Shown: positions 1 to 8,860 of the stretch, piece by piece
How positions within the stretch are numbered: position 1 is the stretch's first letter
How the letters are laid out: each line of letters begins with the position of its first letter
Assembly: GCA_002179805.1 (NCBI GenBank)
Contig: NAVB01002560.1
Span: 1 to 15,378 of the forward strand
DNA: 15,378 nucleotides
DNA from: Acanthamoeba lenticulata
Lineage: Eukaryota; Discosea; Longamoebia; Acanthamoebidae
Direction: 5' to 3'
Translations under genes and position numbers: made by a program
Notes under the pieces: generated by a model
What the model saw: only the letters and a program-made list of their open reading frames with translations
Told to the model about the DNA's origin: nothing
The model's database searches: none

Positions 1-115
1 GTCCCCCCGCGACGGCCAGCCCAAGTACGTGGCCTGCATTATACTCTTATTATAATTATATATATATTAAAAATTATCAAATAGTTTAACATATGAATGA
101 CAAAAATGTGGGGGG
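1..115 (+). other. Left edge: possible upstream exon end and AT-rich intron
   Basis: Bases 1-24 are GC-rich and open in one frame, and are followed by GTACGT at 25-30, the same donor sequence used by other introns in the window. Bases 38-105 are very AT-rich. If 25-123 is an intron ending in AG at 122-123, the phase (two bases before, one base after) joins bases 1-24 in frame to the coding sequence beginning at 124. The alternative is that this is the 5' leader of the gene starting at ATG 116. The AG at 122-123 lacks a pyrimidine tract, so I cannot decide between them. Confidence 0.35.
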
Positions 116-2805
116 ATGCAAAGGCCTTCGAGCGAAGTGCTGCGAAAGCTGGCCGAAGACTTTGGCCGCTACTTTGGGTCGCCGCGCGCCAGCCCCGCGG
201 CGCCAGCCGACGGTTCATCGCCATCCTCCCCTCCGCCGCAACTGCAGCTGCATCAGCTGCAGCCCATCCTGGTGTCGGGGCTCGTGCTGGCCCAGGGCGC
301 CGTCACCCGCGAGATCGAGCTCGCCACCCTCACGTACTCGTCCTTCTCCGCCGTCGTCGTCGTCCTCTTCATCAACAACATCATCATGATCCATCATCGC
401 CTGACCAATGTCATGTGTTGGCAGGATGGCGCCGACGGGCAAGACGCACCTGGTGCAGGCCGCCCAGACGCTGGCCCTGCCCGCGGCCGGCAGCGGGAAG
501 GCCCTCAGGGACAACCTGCCCGACGCCACGCGCCTCACCCGCGAGCTCACCCTCTTCGAGCAGCGCCTCACGGTAATCCCCTTACGAATATTAATGTATT
601 GAAATCTCAGTCGGCAGAAATGCTGACGTGCGCGTGGTGGTCCATATGCAGCAATTAAAGGCGCTGCTGACGCAGGAGCCGCGCATTGCCATCTACAACC
701 CGTACCTGGCGGGCAACACCGCCGTCCTGCCCGTCCCGCCACCCGGTGCCGCCGCCGCTTCATCGGCCCCGTCGGCCGTCGCCTTGTCCTCTCCGTCATC
801 ATCATCATCGCCGTCGTCGTCGGCGCCGTCGGCCGTCTCAGAGCAGCCGCAACAGCAGCAGCCGTCATTGCTGACGGCCTCGCTCCAGCCACAGCAGCGC
901 CAGCCGCGCCAGACGCCGTCGCCGGTGCCGGTGGTCTCGAGTGGGCTCCAGAACGACTCGCCATCGTCTGCGTCGTCACTGTCGACGTCGTCATCGGAGG
1001 CGCCGACAGCCGCGCCGTCGACGGCCATCGAGTTTCCGTCGCCGCACGCGAGCGCAGGGCGGCGTGCGTCGCCGGTGGCCGCCCTCTCGCTCCGGACGCC
1101 GTCGTCGTATCTGCCCACCTCGCCCTCGCCCTCTCCCCTGCCTCTCTCTTCCTCGTCGTCGTCGTCGTCGTCATCTTCATCGTCATCATCGACGTCGGCC
1201 GCCGGCGGCGGCCTCTACGGCAGCGGGTCGATGCGGCTGTCGTCGTCGCGCCCGACCACGCCATTGACGTCCGCCGCGGCGTCAGAGCGGCGGCCGTCGT
1301 TCCTGCGGCTGTCGGACAAGGGCGACCAGCAGCAGGCGGGGCAGGATATGGGGTCCCTGTACCGGCGCCTCATCGAGCTCCTCTACGTGGCCCACCCGGC
1401 CGTCGGCGGCGGCCTCTCGTCCCCCTTTGCCCACCAACACGGAACGGCGGCGGCGCAACACCGCCCGCAGCAGCATTTGCTGACGTCATCATTGTTGTCG
1501 ACGCCCTCCTTGGCGTCGTCGTGGTCGCCGGCGCCGCCGACCTTTGGCGCTCTTCGGTCGTCGGCCTCGCCCGTGTCCTCCTTGCGGTCGTCGTCATCCT
1601 TGTCATCCTCGTCGTCGACGTGGACGGGCACGCCCGCTCGCCGCAGCTTCCTCCGCGTCCCGCCCGGCACGCCGGCCGCCTCGTCCCGCCCCGGCTCGCT
1701 CACGTCGTCGACGTCGTCGGGCTTCATCCGCCCGTCTTTCCCGTCATCATCGTCTTCATCATCATCGTCATCGTGGAAGCGATTCCCCCGCGCGGCCGCG
1801 ACGGCCGGGCCCGTGGTGGCCTTCCCGGCGCCCGGCTCGTCGACGCCGTCCGCGGCGCCGGGCCTCGACTTTGCCGACTTTATCACGCCCGAGCAGCTCC
1901 TCGCCTCGGCCTCGACGGCCGCCGCCGCCGTCAAGCCCGCGCCGCAGCACCAGCACGCAACCTCACCAACGGCGGCCCGCCAGGCGTCGCCGCCGCCCGT
2001 GCTGCCGGTCTCGACCGCGCCCGCCGGCGCGCACTCGCTTCCGGAGCCGCTGCCGGAGCACCACCCGCACGCGCCGGGGCCCGCGCGCCCGCCGCGCGTC
2101 GTCGTGCCGCCGGCCCAGCCTCAGCCTCAGGCCCAACCTCAGGCCGAGGTCCACCCGAACGAATCGGCATCGGACTTTTTGCTGCGGCTGATCGGCGCCC
2201 ACCGCGATGTCAACAAGTCCGGCGGCGGCGGCGGCGAGCCGGCCCAGAAGGACGAGGCGGCCGCGGAGGCGCCCCAGGACGAGGACGAGGACGACGAGGA
2301 AGAGGACGCGGGCAGAGCCGGAACCGAAGCGCGGCTGCACATCGACCGGAGCATCCTGGCCTACTCGGTGGCCACCGCGCTGGCCCAGCACCAGCACCAA
2401 CACGGGGCCGCGCCAGGGCCGCGCGGCGGCGTGCCGCCCTATCCCGTGCCTCACCGCCACCCGCAGCAGCAGCAACAGCAGCAGCAACAGCAGCACCAGC
2501 AGTTCCACATTCCTCTGCCGCACGTCGTGGCCGCGCACCAGCACCAGCTGCAACAGCTCCACCATCAGCAGCAGCAGCGTCACCCCGGGGCTCTTCCTCC
2601 GCACCAGCACCGTCAACCGCCGCCGCCGCTCCAGCAGCAGCAGCAGCCGATCTACGCGCCGTACGGCGGCCCGCTTCCCCACCACCCTCATCCCCATCCC
2701 CATCACCTTCAGCAGCACCAGCAGCAGCCTTCGCCGCAGCACTTCGCGGGGGCACACCAGCCGCAGCCCCAGTACCCAAGCGCCCACTTGGTGCACGCCC
2801 TGTGA
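116..2805 (+). CDS. Large low-complexity Ser/Pro/Gln/His-rich protein, unknown function (3 exons)
   Basis: I do not recognise this protein. Proposed exons are 116-333, 425-572 and 652-2805, with introns GTACTC...GCAG (phase 2) and GTAATC...GCAG (phase 0), giving 2520 nt and about 839 aa. Residues 1-150 look folded: a helical start (SSEVLRKLAEDFGRYFG), then LVSGLVLAQGAVTREIEL, then a helix spanning the second junction (TRELTLFEQRLT-QLKALL). The rest is disordered, with a poly-Ser run near residues 287-304, Gln/His tracts from about 725 onward, and an acidic stretch near 665. Short ordered islands sit inside it: FADFITPEQLLA (about 528), ASDFLLRLIGAHRDVN (about 627) and HIDRSILAYSVATALA (about 684). 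These islands fix the reading frame of the long third exon against other open frames. Such composition is common in transcription or RNA regulators, but that is inference. The start at 116 follows an in-frame stop at 98-100; the gene may instead begin off the left edge. Confidence 0.7.
1147..1194 (+). repeat. Interrupted TCN trinucleotide repeat coding poly-Ser
   Basis: A run of TCG, TCA and TCC codons lies in the Ser frame of the unknown Ser/Pro-rich gene. Mixed synonymous codons suggest the serine run is kept at protein level, not recently expanded by slippage. Similar serine tracts occur near 790-840 and 1741-1775. Confidence 0.8.
2461..2508 (+). repeat. CAG/CAA repeat coding poly-Gln with His
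   Basis: CAG and CAA codons alternate with an occasional CAC in the same frame, giving a Gln/His tract in the C-terminal part of the upstream gene. Further Gln/His clusters follow at about 2545-2580, 2632-2650 and 2710-2740. Confidence 0.8.
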
Positions 2806-3187
2806 GCGCGCTCGCCCGAGCTGCTGCACACACACATGGTGGCGAGAGATAAGAGCAAAGCCCTGCGTGTAAAAAACAACAACAACAACTTGGAATTGGG
2901 GCCCTGTTTGCCTGTTCTTGTGAAATAGAGATGCGTGTCCCCGAGGTTGCGCGCCAACGGCTGTGCTCTTACTGGGCGCACCAAAACGGCTGCCCGTGTG
3001 GGACAAGTTTACCTGCATCAGGGCCAAGGGAGGCCACCTGGCTGTGCTCCAGACAGAGCTCACCACCACATCCGCAACGAGGTCCAGCCCCTGGAAACAG
3101 TCGACATTAATGGGGAAGCCCGAAAGGCACGGACCAGGTTTTGGCCGTCTCTTCTGGCGGGCTCGCCGAACCAGGCCCGACGGGAGC
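2806..3187. other. Intergenic region between the Ser/Pro-rich gene and the PB1 gene
   Basis: This holds the 3' flank of the first gene and the upstream region of the PB1 gene. No AATAAA hexamer is seen after the stop at 2805. A CAA microsatellite lies at about 2875-2889. The + frame is open across 2963-3259 and contains one gene-like phrase (see findings), but no start context or splice structure supports a gene here. Confidence 0.6.
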
Positions 3188-3188
3188 C

Positions 3189-3196
3189 ATAAAAGG
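3189..3196 (+). promoter_or_regulatory. TATA-like box of the PB1/UBA gene
   Basis: ATAAAAGG lies 104 bases upstream of the ATG at 3300. This is suitable for a transcription start near 3215-3225 and a leader of about 80 nt. It is the clearest TATA-like element in the window. Confidence 0.5.
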
Positions 3197-3299
3197 CCAA
3201 AAAGACAGAGACCAACATCATTACATCAAACTCGTGGCTTACCGACACACGCAGCATAACCCGTCACAGGAGCAATCAGCAGATCAACAACTTTCAACC

Positions 3300-4661
3300 A
3301 TGAACTCGCAGCAGCAGACCCATCTGGAGAACGCCGTCAGCGTCAAGGTCACCTTCTCCGCTACCCAAGAGAACCGCTTCATCGCTTTGTCTTCACCCGC
3401 GTCCTTTGGCCAGCTGGTGGACAAGGCCTGCCGTGCCTTTGGCGTCAATCAAGCGACCCATGCCTTGCAGGCGCACTACGTCGATGACGAGGGCGACCGC
3501 ATCAGCGTATCGTCTGACGACGAGCTTGCCGGCGCCCTCCTACAGGCCGTCCCGGGCCGGACTCTCCGCCTTTTTGTGGACACCACGACGACATCTGCCC
3601 CAGCCACCGCCGACATCGCGCCCATCGAGGCCGCCGCTGTTCAGCAAGAAGACGCCAGCGAGGCCAAGCCGACCAGCATCTCCGACGAGACCGATCAAGA
3701 CGAGGAACCAGCATGCGCCCAGCGGACCACCGGCACTGCGGTGCTGATGATGCTCAACAAGCTGGCCGAGGCGGGCATCGCCGACATCCCCGAAAAGCGA
3801 TGCGCTCGCGTCCTCGCCAGGTTCGACGGCGACGTGGACAAGGCTGCTGACGCCCTCCACCGCCGTCGTGAGCGCAAGCAGCTCCGCGTGATGAACAAGC
3901 CCGATAAACACCAACTCGAGGCTCGCGCAGAGCAGCGCCAGGCCCGCCGCAACGAGAGGCTCGCAGCTCGCCAGCGGTCGCGCTCCAAGTGCGCGGACAA
4001 GCAGCAGGAAAAGAAGGCCTCCGAGTTGCCGCCCGAGGTCGACGCCCTGGTGGCCTTCATGGCTGACAAAGGATTGACGGCCGGCCGCGGCAAGTGCGCG
4101 GCGGCCCTGCGCAGGAGCGGCGGCGACGTCGAAGCAGCCAAAGCCGCGCTTCTGGCCTGGTCCACCAAGCAGGAACAGCGGCGCCAGCAGAAGACCGCCG
4201 CGGCCGCGGCCATCGAGGCCGACTACGCCGCGCAGGTGGCCAAGCTCCACGAGATGGGCTTTGGCGATGACCAAGGCAGCGCCAGGCCCAACGCGGCCGA
4301 GAGGCTCCGCAGGCGCAACCTGCGCCTCTTGGCCAGGTTTGGCGGCGACGTCGAGCAGGTGGCCCAGCATCTGACCGCCAGGAAGACGCAGCACCAGGCC
4401 AGGACGGCCGCGCGAAAGGTGCGCCGCGAGCAGCAGCCGGTGCCAAGCGCGATGGAGCCGCTCCTGGCGCAACTCGACGCGAAGGGACTCGGTGCCGAGG
4501 AGGGCGGCCGCAACAATGCCGAGAGGATCCGCAGGCGCAACCTCAGCCTCCTCAACAAGCTCAATGGGGACGTTGAACGCGTGGCATCGATCATTGGAGC
4601 CAGGCAAGCCAGAAGGCAGGCCAGGCTTACCAGGCGCTCAGCTGCCTCCAGCGCCTGCTGA
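3300..4661 (+). CDS. PB1-domain protein with four tandem UBA-like repeats
   Basis: Single exon, 453 aa. Residues about 11-94 form a PB1 domain. The first strand is VSVKVTF with the conserved basic residue (Lys16), and the acidic OPCA motif is DDEGDRISVSSDDEL (62-76), so both the basic and acidic faces are present, as in type I/II PB1 domains that can form head-to-tail oligomers. A Thr/Ala/Glu-rich linker follows. Then come four helical units near 147-186, 247-285, 312-359 and 383-434. Each begins like a UBA (hydrophobic-L..MGF or KGL) and ends with a [F/S/N][D/G]GDV..[A/V]...[L/I] signature. Arg/Lys/Gln-rich helices separate them. PB1 plus C-terminal UBA is the layout of p62/NBR1-type cargo adaptors, so ubiquitin-linked scaffolding in the cytoplasm is possible; no ZZ domain or LIR was found. 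I chose ATG 3300 because PB1 starts just after it and a TATA-like box precedes it; the frame is open upstream to 3141. Confidence 0.88.
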   Translation: MNSQQQTHLENAVSVKVTFSATQENRFIALSSPASFGQLVDKACRAFGVNQATHALQAHYVDDEGDRISVSSDDELAGALLQAVPGRTLRLFVDTTTTSAPATADIAPIEAAAVQQEDASEAKPTSISDETDQDEEPACAQRTTGTAVLMMLNKLAEAGIADIPEKRCARVLARFDGDVDKAADALHRRRERKQLRVMNKPDKHQLEARAEQRQARRNERLAARQRSRSKCADKQQEKKASELPPEVDALVAFMADKGLTAGRGKCAAALRRSGGDVEAAKAALLAWSTKQEQRRQQKTAAAAAIEADYAAQVAKLHEMGFGDDQGSARPNAAERLRRRNLRLLARFGGDVEQVAQHLTARKTQHQARTAARKVRREQQPVPSAMEPLLAQLDAKGLGAEEGGRNNAERIRRRNLSLLNKLNGDVERVASIIGARQARRQARLTRRSAASSAC

Positions 4662-4699
4662 GCAGCCCAACATTCGCAAGCAGAATCACCTTCGTTGAT

Positions 4700-4705
4700 A
4701 ATAAA
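4700..4705 (+). terminator. Polyadenylation signal AATAAA of the PB1/UBA gene
   Basis: A canonical AATAAA lies 39 bases after the TGA at 4659-4661. The next gene's candidate start codons are only 20-110 bases further on, so 3' processing here and initiation of the next transcript are nearly adjacent. Confidence 0.55.
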
Positions 4706-4812
4706 AAGTCCAGGCCGTTATGATTTCCCTTTGGCCAAACGAAATTTTTCGTGGTACCGCAGGCTGCGCTTTCGCTCTTTTCACTTTTACTGGCCCGACC
4801 ACGCCAAAGACG

Positions 4813-5384
4813 ATGCAACAGGTGCACAGCGTAAAGTTCTTTGGCGGGCCTGCAAACCAGCGACGAACCATCGATGGTTGGAACCATCATGGCCAAAAGC
4901 TGCGCGACCACGTTAGAGGGCTCAAGGTTGGTCGTGTAACCATCCCCTTCAAGGCCAGTTTCGATCCATTTACTGCCTTCAACTTCTTCCGTACCAATAA
5001 GCCGGGAGAGCGGGACGAACTCGACGCAAACTACCGCATTACATCTGAACAAATCATAACAACCGAGCGAATGTAAGTACTCACTTGTTCACCTCACGTT
5101 CTTGTGCTCGCCCACGCAACTAACTAACATTTTATCAATATGACCTCAGCAAGATTAACGGGGTGGCCGATCAAGGAGCCAAGAAGGAGTCACAACCAGC
5201 CAAGGCTAAACGACGAGCCAAGAAGGCCTTATCGGCTGAGAGCGAGATAGATGAAGAGGAAGAGGAAGAGGAAGAAGAAGAAGAGGAGGAAAGCGAGCCG
5301 AGAGAGGCAAAGCGCCGTCGCCTTGCCGGCGCCCCCCCGCAGAGATCGAAACCGCCGAAATCGAAAGGAACAGAGCGACGGTGA
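4813..5384 (+). CDS. Lys/Arg/Glu-rich protein segment, probably 5' exons of the protease gene
   Basis: Two exons are visible. The first runs to 5072 and is followed by a textbook donor GTAAGT, a branch-like CTAACTAAC at about 5120-5128, and acceptor CTCAG ending at 5149. The second begins at 5150; phase 2 joins AT to C (Ile). I prefer ATG 4813, because upstream sequence looks like leader, but in-frame ATG 4720 is possible. The first exon codes for about 87 residues of folded-looking sequence with no family I recognise (QVHSVKFFGG, then FKASFDPFTAFNFF). The second exon has Lys/Arg clusters and a run of about 13 Glu, followed by KRRR, which resembles a nuclear localisation region. In the strict frame it stops at 5382-5384. 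Just after a run of seven C (5332-5338) a different frame becomes the more coding-like one and is open to about 5587, so a frame change, a sequencing indel or a missed intron is likely. Joining to the protease exon at 5692 is inferred. Confidence 0.5.
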
Positions 5385-5660
5385 AGAAGAAGAAGAAGCA
5401 AGAGAAAAAAAGCCCCCACGACGTGTCGTCAAAGACGCAGACCGGCACCAAAAGCGAGACCGTGCCCGAAACCAATGTGATGAGAGGCGGTCATGTGAGG
5501 ACGAACGTGGGCACAAAGAGGAAACGAAAGGGAGGAAGGAGTATTTACAGGCACGGCCGGAGCTTGAGAGCTTGGACCTCACAGTAACGGTGAACAGTCC
5601 GTATATCCACAACTTACCTAAACTAACACGCACTGTATCTTAACTAACTTAAGTTATCTC

Positions 5661-5680
5661 GTGTGTGTGTGTGTGTGTGT
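5661..5680 (+). repeat. (GT)10 microsatellite just before the protease exon
   Basis: Twenty bases of perfect GT lie between TTAACTAAC (a branch-point-like sequence at 5640-5648) and a candidate acceptor GGTCAG ending at 5691. This position fits the 3' part of an intron. If instead an AG at 5652-5653 is the acceptor, the repeat would be coding (alternating Val-Cys). Confidence 0.8.
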
Positions 5681-5691
5681 ACGCGGGTCAG

Positions 5692-6698
5692 TCGGCTCGC
5701 TGCTGCCGGCGTATAACGTTGGGTATGGGGAAGACCGCTATGAGGAGCTGCAGGCGGGCCCAGTCAACAACACGAAAGGAGTTGACTGGATGAGGCAAGG
5801 GCTGACGGTCCGCAAGGCTGTGGTACGCTTTGTGGTCACTGGTTCTTCGTGGACGTCTTGCCCCCCAAAGCCCCGCGTCTTCGCCCAAGGTAAAGGCATC
5901 GCGACTGGCTTCGTCATCTATGATGGAGGCGCGTACCTCTTGGTGATGACAAACCATCATGTCATCGACACATTGACGCGTACCAAGGGCCTGTGCGTAC
6001 AATTTGGGTACGACAATGATGGAGCCCGTGGCTGCAATGCCAGGATCATCCAGGACAAGGACTTTTTCTTCACCTGCGAGCCTCTTGACTTCACCATCAT
6101 CAAAGTTGCCAAGCCCAATGAACGCGAGTACGAGCAACTCTCAAACCTTGTTGGTGTTCTGCGCTGTGGCCTCTTATCCATTCCCACCACGACCATCGCC
6201 GCCAGTTACAAGCCTCATGTGCTCGAGTTGCCAACCAACGTGTCTCTTACGAAAGAAGGAGAAGTCAACATCGTTGGTCATCCAAATGGTGGGGCCAAGG
6301 TGTTTTCGATCCACGAGAACAAAGCTGTTGACTTGACAGACACGACGCTCATGTATTCGACCTACACTGCGCCTGGCTCATCAGGATCTCCCGCCTTCAA
6401 CTGCTGCTGGGAACTGGTGGCTCTGCATCGCTCTGCCTATCCAAAGTGCGGTGAGTGGCTGTACAACAAGGGCACGCCCATCAGCGCCATTGTGCAGACC
6501 CTCAGCCAGAAGGCTCCCCATCTTTACGGCCTGCTGTTTGCCTCAAGGCCCCAACCCCAGTCCGAGCCCTGCCCTGAAGGCCTGCCTGCCACATCGTCAT
6601 CCTCGCCCGATTCCGCCCGCATCACCGAGACCGCTCCCGCCAACAACGCTGCCGAGCAGCAAGAGGCGATGAAGGGCGCCGCCAAGAAGCCCCAGTAG
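5692..6698 (+). CDS. Trypsin-like serine protease (PA clan, Trypsin_2 type), catalytic exon
   Basis: This exon codes for an endopeptidase domain with a complete His-Asp-Ser triad. His is in TNHHVI (CAT at 5958-5960), Asp in LDFTIIKV (GAC at 6087-6089) and Ser in GSSGSPAFN (TCA at 6381-6383). The spacings of 43 and 98 residues are normal for this fold. GKGIATGFVI before the His matches the first barrel, and GEVNIVGHPNGG precedes the Ser. The short GSSGSP motif and absence of cystine pairs resemble the DegP/FAM111-like group, not secreted trypsins; no signal peptide is visible. After the domain is a Pro/Ser/Ala tail ending at TAG 6696-6698. I start the exon at 5692 because the conserved-looking SLLPAYNVGYGEDRYEEL stretch has no ATG before it in frame; the first in-frame ATG (5790) would lose it. 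Upstream exons, probably at 4813-5590, supply the N-terminus. Converges with the - strand methyltransferase gene. Confidence 0.85.
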
Positions 6699-6761
6699 GC
6701 CAGTATCGAAGAAGACCGCGCCGCCACATCGTCATCCTCGCCCAATTCCACCCTGATCGAT
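6588..6761 (+). repeat. In-frame direct repeat flanking the protease stop codon
   Basis: GCCACATCGTCATCCTCGCC occurs at 6588 and again at 6723, with diverged similarity continuing for about 15 more bases (ATTCC.CCC..ATC). The spacing of 135 bases is exactly 45 codons, so both copies are in the same frame. The first codes for the tail ATSSSSPDS; the second, after the TAG, would read ATSSSSPNS. Confidence 0.75.
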
Positions 6762-6909
6762 CACCGCCACTACGAGCCCCAAGAGAGGGCTGCCTTTGGC
6801 TCCTGTCTATCTTCCTTTCTTCCCTGTTCTCTTTTCATTTCGTTTTTTCAATAGACTCGTGTCCATGCACCTCTCGTCTCTCTTTCCGATTATAATCCAA
6901 AACAGAGTT

Positions 6910-8860
6910 TCAGGGCAGCAGACGAGCCCAGATGACCTTGAGGTAGCGGCTCTCGGGGCAGCTGGCCAGGATGGGGTGGTCCTCCCCCGCCCCTGTCTTG
7001 TCCAAGATCTGTCCATGACACACACGCGCGCATGTGTCATGTCAGCGCGCGTGTGTCGTGTGTGGTATCGCGCGTGTGCGTGGGGCCGCACGTGTACCTG
7101 CAGACGCCGGTGGCGCTGATGGACGGCGCGCGCGACGATCGCCTCAAAGTCGGGCTCGGAGAGGAGGCCCGAGCAGGAGCACGAGACCAGCAGCCCGCCC
7201 GGCGCGACCAGGCTCGCCGCGAGCGCGTTGAGGTCCTCGTACTTGCGCCGCCCGCGTGCCGCCTCAAGCTCGTCTCGAGACGCGACAAACTTGGGCGGGT
7301 CGCACAGGACGACGTCGAAGCGCTGCCCGCTGAGCTCGAGCTGCCGCGCGTAGCCAAAGGCGTCGGCGTGCACGAAGCGCACGCGGTCGGCGCCCAGGTC
7401 GTTGGCGGCGGCGTTGCGGCGCGCCTGCGCGATGGCCTGCTCGTCCAGGTCGACGGCGGTCACGTGGCGCGCGCCGCCGCGGGCCGCAGCGCCGATGGCA
7501 AAGCCGCCCGTGTAGCAACACAGGTCCAGCACCGTCCGGCCTGAGGCGCGCGTGTGTCATGCGAGTCGTTGGGTCAGCGCACACGCGCGCACGCACACAC
7601 GCACACACGCGCGCGTGCGGTGTCGTACCGGAAACCAGTTGTCGGAAGCGGAGGCGATTCTCGCGCTGGTCGCAGAAGAAGCCGGTCTTGTGGCCGGACT
7701 CGAAGTTGACCTCGAACGCCACTGTGCAGCACACACACACACACACGCGTGTGCGGTTCGTAAACGACGCACGAGACACACGCGACGCACGGGCGTACGT
7801 ACCGTCGTTTTCGCGGACAAATACGGCAGCGGGCGGAGGCGAGGGCGAGGCTAACTCGAGCTCTTCGAGTCGGGCGTCGCGGTCGCTGAACCGCCGAATG
7901 TCGGTGGAGACGCGGTGGTGGCGGGTGCCCAGCGCCTTGTGCAGATGCGGAATCCACTCGTGCAGTCGCCGATGGATCCCCACGCTGTGCGCCTGCATGC
8001 GTTATTGTTTTTTATTTTTATTTTTATTTTTTTTATGTTCAGAAATTAAAAAAAATGTACAAGAAAATGGTAAGGCCGACGTACTTCGATGCTGAGGAGG
8101 TCGGCGTACTTGTCCACGATGAGGCCGCTCAGGCCGTCACCGTCCGAGTTGACCACCCGAAAGGCGTCAGTCCGCTCAGGAAGCCGCAGGACCTGCGCAT
8201 ACATAACATTCTAATAAGCCGCCCGCCAGAACGCCCTTGGTAAGTGGGGAATGTGAGGAATGCACATGCCTCTGTTCGGAGCTCGACCGCTCTGGTGAGG
8301 AGCCGCGCGAAGGAGGCCTCGTCAAAGACCTCGTCGCCTTCTTGATGCTGCTGGTGCTGTTGGTGATGATAGAGACGAAGCGGCATCTTGGCCAGCGGGT
8401 CGTAGAGGCCGCGGCCAAAGTACTCGCCCTTGGCCGTGTAGACGTGGACGAGGTCGCCCGTCCCAGCGTCGGGCGAGGCGTCGAGGACCATCGACGCGAA
8501 GACGCATGGGTTGAGCGATTCGCCATACTTGAGGCGCACCCACGGCGTCTGCAGCCCCTCCGTGCTCGGCCGCTGCGTGGGCCAGCTGCTCTTCTCCTTG
8601 TTTCGATCTCGAGTAGCGGAAGAGGAAGATGAGGAGGTGGGGCGAGCAGGTCGTTGGCCTGCGTTGAACGTCGGGCGGCGGTCGTGGGTGTTGGAAGAGG
8701 AGGCCCACTTGAACGTTTTCGCGCTGCCGCCGCTCCGGTCACGATAGAAGCGCAGCAGCGGCTGCACGCCCGTGCGTGATCCGCCGAGAGCTGCACATCG
8801 CGGCGCAGCCCAGCCCTGGAAACGAGCCAGCGAAGGGAGGCTGGTGCTTGCTGCTCGCAT
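6910..8860 (-). CDS. RlmI-type SAM-dependent rRNA (cytosine-C5) methyltransferase, probably organellar (6 exons)
   Basis: Proposed exons on the - strand, 5' to 3': 8860-8270, 8192-8085, 7992-7803, 7721-7629, 7540-7098 and 7008-6910 (1524 nt, 507 aa). All phases agree. The order matches bacterial RlmI, which methylates C1962 of 23S rRNA. A PUA-like domain comes first (PWVRLKYGESLNP, GDLVHVYTAKGEYFGRGLYD). A linker follows with the family phrases FRVVNSDGDGLSGLIVDKY and SGHKTGFFCDQRENR. The Rossmann methyltransferase domain comes last: motif I VLDLCCYTGGFAIGAA, acidic AVDLD, motif IV LCDPPKF and the Cys motif LVSCSCSG near the C-terminus. The first 100 residues are Arg/Ser/Ala-rich (MRAASTSLPSLARFQG), like a mitochondrial presequence; the target would then be organellar large-subunit rRNA. 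An in-frame ATG at 8908 gives 16 more residues, but a pyrimidine-rich tract ending in CAG directly precedes ATG 8860, so an upstream leader intron is possible. Intron 1 (8269-8193) is GC-AG. Bacterial-type enzyme, likely of organellar or transferred origin. Confidence 0.9.
7020..7056. repeat. Perfect 12 bp CA/CG inverted repeat inside a methyltransferase intron
   Basis: ACACACGCGCGC (7020-7031) and its exact complement GCGCGCGTGTGT (7045-7056) flank a 13-base loop, wholly within intron 7009-7097. The pre-mRNA could form a stable hairpin, and the DNA is alternating purine-pyrimidine, which favours Z-DNA. Confidence 0.8.
7546..7614. repeat. Perfect 12 bp CA/CG inverted repeat spanning a methyltransferase intron
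   Basis: GCGCGCGTGTGT (7546-7557) and ACACACGCGCGC (7603-7614) lie near the two ends of intron 7541-7628. They are the same 12-mer pair as in the intron at 7009-7097, in reversed arm order. Pairing would bring donor and acceptor close together. Confidence 0.8.
7730..7746. repeat. (CA)8 microsatellite in a methyltransferase intron
   Basis: A CA run lies next to the acceptor end of intron 7722-7802 (- strand gene). It is followed by CGCGTGTG (7746-7753), whose complement CACACGCG occurs at 7777-7784, giving a shorter 8 bp stem in this intron too. Confidence 0.75.

Noticed and set aside
215..1264. Long - strand open frame opposite the Ser/Pro-rich gene
   Set aside because: Its Thr/Arg/Met-rich low-complexity product is the reverse reading of serine and proline codons; the + frame has coherent splice sites and ordered islands.
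1521..2852. Long + open frame overlapping the third exon of the first gene
   Set aside because: Product is Arg/Ala/Pro noise expected from a shifted frame of GC-rich coding DNA; it has no ordered segments.
1963..3069. Leu/Val/Arg-rich - strand frame opposite Gln/His codons
   Set aside because: Leucine runs arise from reversed CAG repeats; no start context or domain.
3540..4607. - strand open frame opposite the PB1/UBA gene
   Set aside because: The + strand frame has a recognisable PB1 domain and repeats; the antisense frame is a GC-driven shadow.
5229..5633. - strand Phe/Ser/Leu-rich frame opposite the Lys/Glu-rich exon
   Set aside because: Phe/Leu/Ser runs are the reverse of GAA/GAG codons; the + strand has a textbook donor, branch site and acceptor.
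7032..7544. + strand open frame over the methyltransferase core
   Set aside because: It is antisense to clear SAM-binding and DPPKF motifs, so it is a shadow.
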